A stretch of 17,602 nucleotides of DNA, taken from contig JBBILR010000039.1 of assembly GCA_037444825.1 (NCBI GenBank), forward strand, positions 1 through 17,602. Reading direction: 5' to 3'. Position 1 is the stretch's first letter. Each line of letters starts with the position of its first letter. A program made the translations under genes and the position numbers. Below are positions 1-6,370 of this stretch, piece after piece. The notes beneath the pieces were generated by a model. It was not told the DNA's origin. It was given only the letters and a program-made list of their open reading frames with translations, and ran no database searches. The stretch comes from JBFLVU01 sp037444825. Lineage in GTDB: Bacteria > Acidobacteriota > UBA4820 > DSQY01.

Positions 1-823
1 CGAAATGTTCCTCCAGCCAGAGGATGGTCGTTCCCGCCATGGTGCACCGCACCTCCCGGCACGCCGGCAGGCCCTTCAGAACGTCGGCGATCCGGGGCGC
101 CAGGTGGGCCTGGCGGGGCATGTAGGTGACGGTCACCACGCCGTCGTTGGCCCGCACCGTGAGGTCCGCCTCGGAAAGGGCCTCGTCCAGCACCAGCTGG
201 ATCCGGGCCCGCGACTGAAGAAGCCGGTCCTCCATCACCCTCCGGCTGGCGGGGGTGGGCTGGTAGTCGGGCAGGCCCGCCACGCTGCAGAGGACGGCGG
301 CGGCGTTCTCCAGGCTGGTCCGCTCCAGGTTGACCACGAAGTCGTACCGGGTGGGGTCGTCCAGGTCCACGCCGTGGACGAAGCGGACCCAGGCCCGGAT
401 GTCCTGGTCCACCTCCGCGAGAAACTTCCGCGCCTTCTCCTCCGGCAGCTTGATCCGCTGGGCGGCCGTCTCCAGCCGCTGAACGGGGTCGGGGATCACG
501 TGGACCCTCAGGACGTGGGAGACGCCCGGCAGGAGGTGGTGGCCAGCCCGGCCGTAGTAGACCAGGTTCCCCTCCGCCGCCCGTTCCGCAATCACCGAGG
601 TGGCCACCGCCAGGTAGCGCTCTTTCTGGCGCACCAGCCGCTCCTGCACCGCCGGCCGCTTGACCATGGCCACTTCCAGCTTCCCCACGGGGACCCCGTA
701 CTCCGTGGCCTTGGCCACCACGTCCTCCCGGCTGAGGAAGGCGTACCCGAGCCTCTCCGCCAGCTTCCGAGCCAGCCGCTCGCCCCCCCCGAAGGGAAGG
801 CTGCTCACGAAGATGATGGGCAT
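1..823 (-). CDS. Cytidylate kinase-like P-loop protein with C-terminal BON-like region (3' end outside window)
   Basis: The frame is open from ATG at 823 to base 1, so 274 residues are visible and the C-terminus lies beyond the window. AGGAGG sits about 6 bases before the ATG. Residues 1-190 resemble the cytidylate kinase-like family (PF13189 type): an N-terminal P-loop region (PFGGGER, residues 10-16), the family's LGYAFLSREDV segment (25-35), and VDQDIRAW...GVDLDDPTRYDFVVNLE (138-167). Residues about 218-274 look like a BON domain (LTVRANDGVVTVTY). It is a paralogue of the protein encoded at 5296-6093 but is more diverged: the family's usual Ile-Ser-Arg before the P-loop is Val-Ser-Ser here, and the paired Arg/Lys of the lid region (DQDRRKW in the paralogue) are reduced to one Arg. 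It is the last visible gene of the minus-strand operon, 47 bases after the phosphotransferase gene. Kinase activity on CMP is doubtful, and a regulatory or different-substrate role is possible. Confidence 0.82.
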   Translation of the reverse strand, partial: MPIIFVSSLPFGGGERLARKLAERLGYAFLSREDVVAKATEYGVPVGKLEVAMVKRPAVQERLVRQKERYLAVATSVIAERAAEGNLVYYGRAGHHLLPGVSHVLRVHVIPDPVQRLETAAQRIKLPEEKARKFLAEVDQDIRAWVRFVHGVDLDDPTRYDFVVNLERTSLENAAAVLCSVAGLPDYQPTPASRRVMEDRLLQSRARIQLVLDEALSEADLTVRANDGVVTVTYMPRQAHLAPRIADVLKGLPACREVRCTMAGTTILWLEEHF

Positions 824-870
824 CGAAACCTCCTCTGGAGCCTTCCGGGCTCCTTGGCTTTCCGCGCTCC

Positions 871-3444
871 TCAGCGGCCGGCGGCGGGCATCCCCTCCCC
901 CGCCGGCGCCCCCCCCTCGGGGCTTTCGAAGCGGTAGTTCCCCTTGAGGAACTGCTCCACGTACCACTCCATGGTCTCCTCGCTCTCCATGTACATGTCC
1001 AGCTGGCTGGAACAGGCCATGAGCCTCCCCAGCAGGTCCAGGGCCCGCTCGGTGGCCTCGGCCGACCCCTTGCGGTGCCAGGCGTTCACCACGTCCAGGC
1101 GGCGGTCGGCCTCGAAGCCCAGGCTTTTAAGGACCCGTTCCAGGAAGATGGCCCTCAGGTTTCTCCTCCACCGCGTGGCGCCGCCGCCGGCGAAGCGGAA
1201 GGAGATGTAGTTGGCGTTGGCTTCGTCGCCCAGGCAGGCGTCCACCAGGGTGAAGTGGAAGGCCAGCCGGCTGTTGAGGTTCATGTGGTTTTCCGCCGCC
1301 AGCAGGTAGCTCTTCTCCCCCAGCGCCCGCCGGGCCCCCGACTGGGCCGAGAGAGAACCGGCCATGACCGAGGCGAGCCCGCTGAGGCTCGCCGCCATCT
1401 CCCGGCGCCAGGAGACGCCGGGGTGGTTCACGCCCCGCCAGAGGGCCCGGAAGGGCCGGCTGACGATCTCCTCGGGGCGGATTTCCCCCGGGGGGCTCGC
1501 CGCCACCCGGACCCCCCCCCCCAGGTCCACCACGAAGAGGCGGATGGGGGTGGCCGCCACCAGGCGCCGGGCGGCCTGGGGGGAGCGGTCCAGGACGGAG
1601 TCGCTGAGGGTGAACATGGCCTCGATGGCCTTCTCGTGGCAGTACCGAAGGACGTCGTGGGCCGACCGGCAGGCCCCCGGCCGGAAGTTGAAGGCGGAGG
1701 GGTCCCCCAGGTGCAGGGTCAGGAGGCGCCGGTGGAGGGGGTCGGCCTTCTCCGGCGCGAAGCGCTCCGCGATCTCCACGGCCCGGTCGGCGGGGGGCCA
1801 GAGCAGCCCGGCGTAGAGGGTCCGCCGCGCCGCGTCCAGGCTCACCAGGTCGCCGTTCTGGACCTTGCCGAGAACCCCCCGGGCCTCGAAGAGGGAGGGG
1901 ATGCCGTACTCCCGGAGCAGGGCGGCGGCGTGGCCGGTGACGTTGCCCTCCTCGGCCACCAGCCCCGCCAGACGGGGAAGAACCCGGGCGATCTCCGGCG
2001 TGGGCCTGCGCACCACCAGCAGGGCCCCCTCGGGGACCTGGACCGGCCGGCCTCCCTCCCCCTCCACCACCGCTTTCCCGGAGGCGCGCCCCGGAAAGAC
2101 CGTCCGCCCCCCGGAGAGAAGGGGGGCCGCCTTGGGCTTGCCCCGAAAGGCCCCCCGCTCTTTCCCCAACACGAGGTCCCGGGTCTGCACGACGTAGAGG
2201 TCCCCCGATTCGTCCAGGACCCACTCCACGTCCTGGGGGGAGCCGAAGTGGGCCTCCAGCCGAACTCCCCAGTGGGCCAGAATCTGGAGCTCCTCCGTGG
2301 TGAGGGCCGGCTTCCTCCGCTCTTCCTCCGGGACCGCCTCCCTCGCGATGCCGCCCCCCGCCGAGGCCACCACCCGCTCGGGCTTTTCCAGCGCCCGGCG
2401 CTCCAGGACCGGGTGGGAGCGGGAACGGGAGACGACGAAGAGGTCGGCGGGGGCCCTGCCCCCCGCCAGGTCCAGCGCCAGCCCGGCGGTGGCGGTCACC
2501 AAGAGGTTCCCCGAGGCGGGCCGTCCCGGGTCCCTCGTGTAGAGGATTCCGGCGGCCCGCGCCCTCACCGTCGGAAGGACCAGGACGGCCAGCGGGCTCT
2601 CCACCTCCCGGATCCCCTGGGCCAGCCGGTAGGCGATGGCCCGCTCGGAGAAGCGGCTGGCCAGCACCTGGAGATAGGCCCGGGGGAGGTCGGCCTCCGG
2701 CACGTTCAGGAGGCTGAGGAACTGGCCGGCGAAGGTGCGCCGCCCCCCTTCCCCCACGGCGCTGGACCGGACGGCGAAGCCCCATCCCCCCGGGGCCAGC
2801 GCCCTCGCCCGCTCGGTGAGGGCCACCTCCACCGCCCGCGGGAGGGGGAGGGAGAGCACCGCCTCCCGGAGGCGGCGGGAGGCCTCCGCCAGGGCCTTCT
2901 CGTCCCCGGGGTCCAGATCCCGGAGGGTGTCCCGCACGAAGGTCCAGAGGGGAAGCCCCGCCGTCTGCCAGTAGGCGGCGGTGGTGAGGACGAAGCCTTC
3001 GGGGACGGGAAGCCCCACCCGGTTGGCCACCTCCCCGAGGGTGGCCGCCTTGCCCCCCGCCTCGGCCACCCGGGAAACGTCCAGGCGGGAGAGGGGGAGA
3101 GCCAGGGGCGGGGTCTCCTTGAAGCCTTCGGCGGCGACGAAGGCCTCCACCTCCCGCCGCCCGGCTTCCAACAGGCGGTGGAAGGAGCGAAAGGGGCGCC
3201 CCGTCACCCGCTCCAGGGCCTCCACGCTGGAAAACGCGCGAAGAAAGACCCCCGCCGCCCGCTCCGCCGCCACCGACGGGAGGGGCGGGACGTACGCGAG
3301 GTCCTCCTGGAGCGACGTCAGGAGGGAAAGACACTCGTTGTTGGCGGCCAGGAGGGACCGGAAGTCCTCGTACTTCCGCCGTGCCCGTTCCTCGGCGGAG
3401 GAGGTGGTTTCCGGAGACCGCTTTTTCCACCGGCGGATCTTCAA
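871..3444 (-). CDS. PEP synthase/PPDK-like phosphotransferase lacking the TIM barrel
   Basis: The product has 857 residues. Residues 1-110 form a helical lead-in. About 115-425 match the ATP-binding (PPDK N-terminal, ATP-grasp-like) domain: GGKAATLGEV (130-139), LPVPEGFVLTT (145-155), FAVRSSAVGE (223-232), AGILYTRDP (298-306) and DVEWVLDESGDLYVVQTRDL (405-424). About 445-545 match the swivelling phosphohistidine domain, with TGHAA at 503-507 and His505 as the expected phosphorylated residue. PEP synthase and PPDK continue with a PEP/pyruvate-binding TIM barrel; here about 555-857 is a different, largely helical domain that I do not recognise (for example SYLLAAENHMNLNSR at 712-726). The phosphate acceptor is therefore unknown, and it should not be called PEP synthase on the N-terminal domains alone. 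The start is a TTG, chosen because the purine-rich GGAGAGGAGGGGAAG lies just upstream and no ATG fits. It lies 51 bases after the TIGR02186-type gene. An 11-base G run (coding strand) lies at 1512-1522. Confidence 0.88.
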   Translation of the reverse strand: MKIRRWKKRSPETTSSAEERARRKYEDFRSLLAANNECLSLLTSLQEDLAYVPPLPSVAAERAAGVFLRAFSSVEALERVTGRPFRSFHRLLEAGRREVEAFVAAEGFKETPPLALPLSRLDVSRVAEAGGKAATLGEVANRVGLPVPEGFVLTTAAYWQTAGLPLWTFVRDTLRDLDPGDEKALAEASRRLREAVLSLPLPRAVEVALTERARALAPGGWGFAVRSSAVGEGGRRTFAGQFLSLLNVPEADLPRAYLQVLASRFSERAIAYRLAQGIREVESPLAVLVLPTVRARAAGILYTRDPGRPASGNLLVTATAGLALDLAGGRAPADLFVVSRSRSHPVLERRALEKPERVVASAGGGIAREAVPEEERRKPALTTEELQILAHWGVRLEAHFGSPQDVEWVLDESGDLYVVQTRDLVLGKERGAFRGKPKAAPLLSGGRTVFPGRASGKAVVEGEGGRPVQVPEGALLVVRRPTPEIARVLPRLAGLVAEEGNVTGHAAALLREYGIPSLFEARGVLGKVQNGDLVSLDAARRTLYAGLLWPPADRAVEIAERFAPEKADPLHRRLLTLHLGDPSAFNFRPGACRSAHDVLRYCHEKAIEAMFTLSDSVLDRSPQAARRLVAATPIRLFVVDLGGGVRVAASPPGEIRPEEIVSRPFRALWRGVNHPGVSWRREMAASLSGLASVMAGSLSAQSGARRALGEKSYLLAAENHMNLNSRLAFHFTLVDACLGDEANANYISFRFAGGGATRWRRNLRAIFLERVLKSLGFEADRRLDVVNAWHRKGSAEATERALDLLGRLMACSSQLDMYMESEETMEWYVEQFLKGNYRFESPEGGAPAGEGMPAAGR
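1512..1522 (-). repeat. Homopolymer run of 11 G (coding strand) inside the phosphotransferase gene
   Basis: Eleven consecutive C on the plus strand, read as G in the coding strand, encode the Leu-Gly-Gly-Gly-Val stretch near residue 642 of the phosphotransferase. This is the longest homopolymer I found in the window; other G/C runs reach about 8. Such tracts are prone to polymerase slippage, and also to sequencing or assembly length errors. As given, the frame is intact on both sides. Confidence 0.9.
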
Positions 3445-3466
3445 AAGGTGCTTCCCCTCCTCTCCG

Positions 3467-3493
3467 CCCGCGGGCTCCCCCGAAGTCCGCGGG
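3467..3493 (-). other. Inverted repeat just after the TIGR02186-type gene
   Basis: CCCGCGG at 3467-3473 pairs with CCGCGGG at 3487-3493 across a 13-base loop. It lies directly downstream of the TIGR02186-type stop codon and upstream of the phosphotransferase ribosome-binding region. No T-run follows on the minus strand, so it does not look like a complete intrinsic terminator. It could be a partial attenuator or an mRNA-stability hairpin, or chance in GC-rich DNA. Confidence 0.3.
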
Positions 3494-3495
3494 AC

Positions 3496-4281
3496 TTAGT
3501 GGGCCGAGACCTTCCCTCCGAGCTTGGAGGCCACGAAGTCGATTCCGAGCCCCGCCAGCGTGGCCACGAGGACGCAGAGGATCCCGTAGCGGACCGCCTT
3601 GTCCCGGGCCAGGGAGGCCATCTTCTCCGGAAAGCCCACCTTCACCACCTGCAAGGGGGCGTCGGCCCGGGCCGCCACCCGGCCCTCCCGGCAGGCGTAG
3701 ACCTCCACGGCGTAGTCCGCGGGAGGCGCCACCTTGGGCCAGCGGAAGGAGAGGCGGAAGCGGCCGCCCTCGGGGCCCCCCTCCGCCCGCACCGCGCCCT
3801 CCTCCAGCCGGAGGACTCCCTGGCCGGCCTTCAGCTTCACGTAGTTCTCACGGACCTCCGGCTGGTCGAGGGAGGACGGCTCCACCACCATCTGGCTCTC
3901 GATGGCCTTCCGGTCGATCTGGAAGCGGTCCCGCTCCTCCCGGCTCAGAAGCCCGTCGAGGCTGGCGCTGGAGAAGGCCAGGTGCAGGGAGGGGACCCCG
4001 GAGATCCGGACCTTCCCCGCGTTGGCCCAGATGGGGCCGAAGCGGCCCTTCTTGTTGAAGGTCTCCTCCGTGGCGGGGCCTTTCACCACCACCACCACCC
4101 CGCAGCCGGCGGGGACCTTGCCTTCCACCTCCACCGCCGCCCCGGCGTAGAAGGCGTCCATGGAAATCACCGCCGGGCGGACGGTGGCGGAGGCGCCGGG
4201 CGGCGCCCCCCCGGGCTGGGCGCCCAGGAACCCCGCCCACAGCGCCAGCGATCCGGCCAGCAACGTCGCGCGCGCGTTCAT
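3496..4281 (-). CDS. TIGR02186/PF09608-type membrane-anchored protein
   Basis: The product has 261 residues. Residues 1-21 form a signal peptide (hydrophobic LLAGSLALWAGFLGA). The body is a presumably extracytoplasmic beta-rich domain, and residues about 230-251 (RYGILCVLVATLAGLGIDFV) form one C-terminal membrane segment. The pattern YAGAAVEVEGKVP (45-57), then VVVVVKGPATEETFNKKGR (62-80) and IWANAGKVRISGVPS (84-98), fits the TIGR02186 / Alph_Pro_TM family of unknown function. From memory, members of that family tend to lie beside TauE/SafE-type permeases. The ATG at 4281 is one base after the permease stop codon, so the two are probably translated in coupled fashion. A role as an accessory subunit of the exporter is inferred from this pairing. 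The family assignment comes from motif memory, not a search. Confidence 0.8.
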   Translation of the reverse strand: MNARATLLAGSLALWAGFLGAQPGGAPPGASATVRPAVISMDAFYAGAAVEVEGKVPAGCGVVVVVKGPATEETFNKKGRFGPIWANAGKVRISGVPSLHLAFSSASLDGLLSREERDRFQIDRKAIESQMVVEPSSLDQPEVRENYVKLKAGQGVLRLEEGAVRAEGGPEGGRFRLSFRWPKVAPPADYAVEVYACREGRVAARADAPLQVVKVGFPEKMASLARDKAVRYGILCVLVATLAGLGIDFVASKLGGKVSAH

Positions 4282-4282
4282 G

Positions 4283-5203
4283 TCAGTGCCCCCCCGTCTT
4301 GGCGTACGAAAGCAGGGTCGCCGGCGTGGCGACGAGGCTCCAGGCCATCTTCACCATGACCAGCAGGACGATGGAGGCGAGGAGGATCTTCAATTGGTCC
4401 CCGTGGAGGCGTTTGCCCACCCGCGCCCCCACCTGGGCGCCGACGGTGGACCCCACCATGAGGAGGATGGCCAGGACCAGGTCCACCGTGTGGTTGGTGG
4501 TGGCCTGCATGAAGGTCACCCCCGCGCAGGTGAAGAAGATCTGGAAGAGGTCGGTGCCCACCGCCACGTGCATGGGCATGCGCAGGAGGTAGACCATCAT
4601 GGGGACCATGATGAAGCCGCCGCCCACGCCCATGATGGCCGCCAGGATCCCCACCAGCATGCACAGGGCGAAGGGCACGAAGACCGAATGGCGCACCCCC
4701 GCCGTGGGGAAGTCCATCTGGAAGGGCAGGCGGCTGAGAAGCCCGGGCTTCCCGGTTTTTCCCGACTTCCGGGGCACCGTCCCCCGGCGCCTGAGCGCGC
4801 TGAGGCTCTCGAAGAACATGTACCCGCCCACGCTCCCGAGCACCACCACGTAGGTGACGGTGATGAGAAAGTCGGCGTTCCCCATGGCCCGAAGGACCTT
4901 GATGATGCGGACGCCCACCGCCCCGCCGGTGAGCCCTCCCAGCAGGAGGATGAGCCCCAACTTCGCGTCCACGTTGCCGAGGCGGAAGTGGGCCGCCGCC
5001 CCCGACGACGACGCCGCCACGATCTGGCAGGAGTCGGAGGCCGCCGCCACCGTGGGCGGAATGCCCATCATGATGAGGACCGGCGTCAGCAGGAAGCCGC
5101 CCCCCACCCCGAACATGCCCGACAGGAAGCCGACGAGGGCGCCGGCTCCCATGACGAGGAAGATGTTGATGCTGATCCCCGCGATCGGCAAGAAAATCGC
5201 CAT
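4283..5203 (-). CDS. TauE/SafE family permease (putative sulfite or anion exporter)
   Basis: The product has 306 residues and about eight hydrophobic segments. It has the two-fold internal repeat of the TauE/SafE (DUF81, PF01925) family: SGMFGVGGGFLLTPVL at 28-43 is echoed by AAIMGVGGGFIMVPMM at 188-203, each followed by a second helix (ASDSCQIVAASSSG and GTDLFQIFFTCAG). A basic cytoplasmic loop (ALRRRGTVPRKSGKTGK, 136-152) separates the halves. Characterised members export sulfite, sulfoacetate or other small organic anions; the substrate here cannot be read from sequence. The start is ATG at 5203, preceded by GAGAGGGGGG; the frame stays open further upstream, but that part is antisense to nothing and opposite in character to a permease. 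It is followed one base later by the TIGR02186-type gene and preceded, 92 bases away, by the kinase-like gene. The divergent siroheme genes favour a sulfite-related substrate (inference). Confidence 0.9.
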   Translation of the reverse strand: MAIFLPIAGISINIFLVMGAGALVGFLSGMFGVGGGFLLTPVLIMMGIPPTVAAASDSCQIVAASSSGAAAHFRLGNVDAKLGLILLLGGLTGGAVGVRIIKVLRAMGNADFLITVTYVVVLGSVGGYMFFESLSALRRRGTVPRKSGKTGKPGLLSRLPFQMDFPTAGVRHSVFVPFALCMLVGILAAIMGVGGGFIMVPMMVYLLRMPMHVAVGTDLFQIFFTCAGVTFMQATTNHTVDLVLAILLMVGSTVGAQVGARVGKRLHGDQLKILLASIVLLVMVKMAWSLVATPATLLSYAKTGGH

Positions 5204-5295
5204 GGTCCCCCCTCTCGAACTTCCTAACGCTCCCGTCCACCCTTCCCCCGCGTTTCTCCTCCCGGCTCCCCACCTTGGGGCCCGTCGGGGGACTT
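5204..5295 (-). other. Intra-operon gap with small stem-loops
   Basis: Ninety-two bases separate the kinase-like stop codon from the permease ATG. On the minus strand the first part carries short self-complementary elements, CCCGTCGGG around 5281-5289 and CCCCA-CCT-TGGGG at 5268-5280. These are too short and lack the T-run needed for a confident terminator. No open reading frame with coding character is present. Confidence 0.3.
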
Positions 5296-6093
5296 TCAGC
5301 GCGCCGCCTCCTCCAGCGCGAGCCCCTGGACCCCGGGGATCTTCCAGACCACCTCCTGGACCTCCTGCCACAGGTCCCGGCTCCCCACCTTCCCGCGGAT
5401 GGTGACGGCCCCCTCCCGGGCCTCCACGTCCACCTCCAGGCCGGAGGTCCGGGGATGGACCACCAGCTCCGCCCGAACGCGGCTGGCCAGCGCCAGGTCC
5501 GCCATGGCCGCCTGGGAGTCGGGCGTCTCCTCGAAGGCCTTCTGCCGGGCCACCGAGGCGATGATCTCGCAGGCCTCCTGAATGTCCAGACACTCCAGAT
5601 TGAGGACCAAATCGTACAGGGAGGGGTCGCCCCAGTCCACGCCGTACAGGTACGACGTCCACTTCCGCCGATCCTGGTCGGTCTTCTGGATATACGCCAC
5701 CGCCTCTTCCCGGGTCATCTTCAGGCGGTCCTGGACCATGGCCAGCCGCTGTTCGAAGGGGGCGATGATCCGCGTCCTCAGGACGTGGGTCACCCCCTTG
5801 AGCAGGAGGTGGCCGGCGTTGCCGTGGTAGACGGCCTTCCCGGTCTTGACCTCCTCGGTGAGGGCCGCCTGGACGAGGGTGAGGTAGACGTACTTTTTGT
5901 GGCGGAATCGGTCCCAGAAACTCGGGGGCTCCATGAGGGCGCCGCGGATCTCCTCCTGGGAGGCCCCGAAGGCGGCGGCCCGCTCCACGATGACGTCCCG
6001 GTCCACGCACCGGTAGCCGAGGTTCTCCGCCAGGCACTCCGCCAGGATCTTGCCGCCGCTGAAGGATCCCCGGGAAATGGTGATGACCGCCAT
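5296..6093 (-). CDS. Cytidylate kinase-like protein with C-terminal BON domain
   Basis: The product has 265 residues. Residues 1-190 match the cytidylate kinase-like family (PF13189 type): ITISRGSFSGGK at 4-15 is the P-loop region, LGYRCVDRDVI at 25-35 follows, and DQDRRKWTSYLYGVDWGDPS (139-158) with YDLVLNLE (160-167) corresponds to the lid and the family's GxDWGDPxxYDL signature. Residues about 208-262 look like a BON domain (LEVDVEAREGAVTIRGKVGS... VVWKIPGVQGLAL), a fold usually linked to binding membranes or small ligands. The ATG at 6093 is chosen because the conserved ITISR begins at residue 4 and AAGGGG lies about 8 bases upstream. It is probably the first gene of the minus-strand operon. 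The substrate is unknown; family members are often annotated as cytidylate kinases without biochemical support. A more diverged copy lies at the far end of the same operon. Confidence 0.85.
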   Translation of the reverse strand: MAVITISRGSFSGGKILAECLAENLGYRCVDRDVIVERAAAFGASQEEIRGALMEPPSFWDRFRHKKYVYLTLVQAALTEEVKTGKAVYHGNAGHLLLKGVTHVLRTRIIAPFEQRLAMVQDRLKMTREEAVAYIQKTDQDRRKWTSYLYGVDWGDPSLYDLVLNLECLDIQEACEIIASVARQKAFEETPDSQAAMADLALASRVRAELVVHPRTSGLEVDVEAREGAVTIRGKVGSRDLWQEVQEVVWKIPGVQGLALEEAAR

Positions 6094-6112
6094 GGCCCGC
6101 CCCTTGCGTACA

Positions 6113-6140
6113 ATCTGGCCGAGGGAACGCTTCCCGTCAA
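6113..6140 (-). promoter_or_regulatory. Candidate promoter with operator-like palindrome for the exporter operon
   Basis: On the minus strand TTGACG (6140-6135) resembles a -35 box. Seventeen bases later CAGATT (6118-6113) is a poor -10 match, three of six. The spacer contains the perfect inverted repeat GGGAA-CGC-TTCCC at 6123-6135, placed where a repressor would block polymerase. The implied 5' leader is only about 13-15 bases, barely enough for the AAGGGG ribosome site. It is plausible but could be chance. Confidence 0.3.
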
Positions 6141-6329
6141 CAGGATGCGGCGGAGGGGAGGTGGGAGGCAAGGAAGACCGTGGCCATTTTGCGGGCCGAA
6201 AATGAATCAATTTGAAACAGAGCCAAATGGTTCCGGTCTCCGCGCCCCCTCCCTTTGCCCCAGCCCGCCGGCGGGGCGGCTCTTCCCCGTTGCCGCGCCC
6301 CCCGGGGCCGTGATAGACAGGGACCCGCA

Positions 6330-6348
6330 CCCCAGGGCCCGCCTGGGG
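6330..6348 (+). other. Short hairpin in the leader of the cobA-fusion gene
   Basis: CCCCAGG (6330-6336) and CCTGGGG (6342-6348) form a perfect seven-pair stem with the five-base loop GCCCG, ending about 8 bases before the ribosome-binding GGAAGGGA. It could influence translation or mRNA stability. There is no support beyond the pairing itself. Confidence 0.3.
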
Positions 6349-6370
6349 GCTGGCGCGGAAGGGACGCCGC

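Larger units (their letters stand above)
6094..6370. promoter_or_regulatory. Divergent intergenic region between the exporter operon and siroheme genes
   Basis: These 277 bases separate two divergent transcription units and should hold both promoters. Bases about 6181-6232 form an AT-rich island in otherwise very GC-rich DNA, as expected of a promoter. No clean -35/-10 pair stands out for the plus-strand gene. For that gene GGAAGGGA ends about 6 bases before the ATG at 6371. I see no cobalamin-riboswitch box or other recognisable riboswitch core. Confidence 0.55.

Noticed and set aside
871..3444. Calling the phosphotransferase a PEP synthase (ppsA)
   Set aside because: The PEP/pyruvate-binding barrel needed for that reaction is not visible in the C-terminal third.
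1075..4359. A 1094-codon open frame on the plus strand opposite the operon
   Set aside because: Its product is rich in Gly, Pro, Arg, His and Gln without any domain, and it runs antisense to clearly real genes in very GC-rich DNA. The same applies to the long plus-strand frames at 9824-12703 and 5-937.
5204..6037. In-frame N-terminal extension of the TauE permease giving a 584-residue protein
   Set aside because: The extension reads through the kinase-like gene in another frame and has low-complexity Gly/Pro/Arg composition; the ATG at 5203 has a ribosome site and begins a normal permease.
6094..6370. Cobalamin or SAM riboswitch upstream of the siroheme genes
   Set aside because: I found no B12-box-like element or recognisable riboswitch core; only short GC-rich stems, including the 12-base palindrome CCCGCCGGCGGG at 6264-6275, which is likely compositional.
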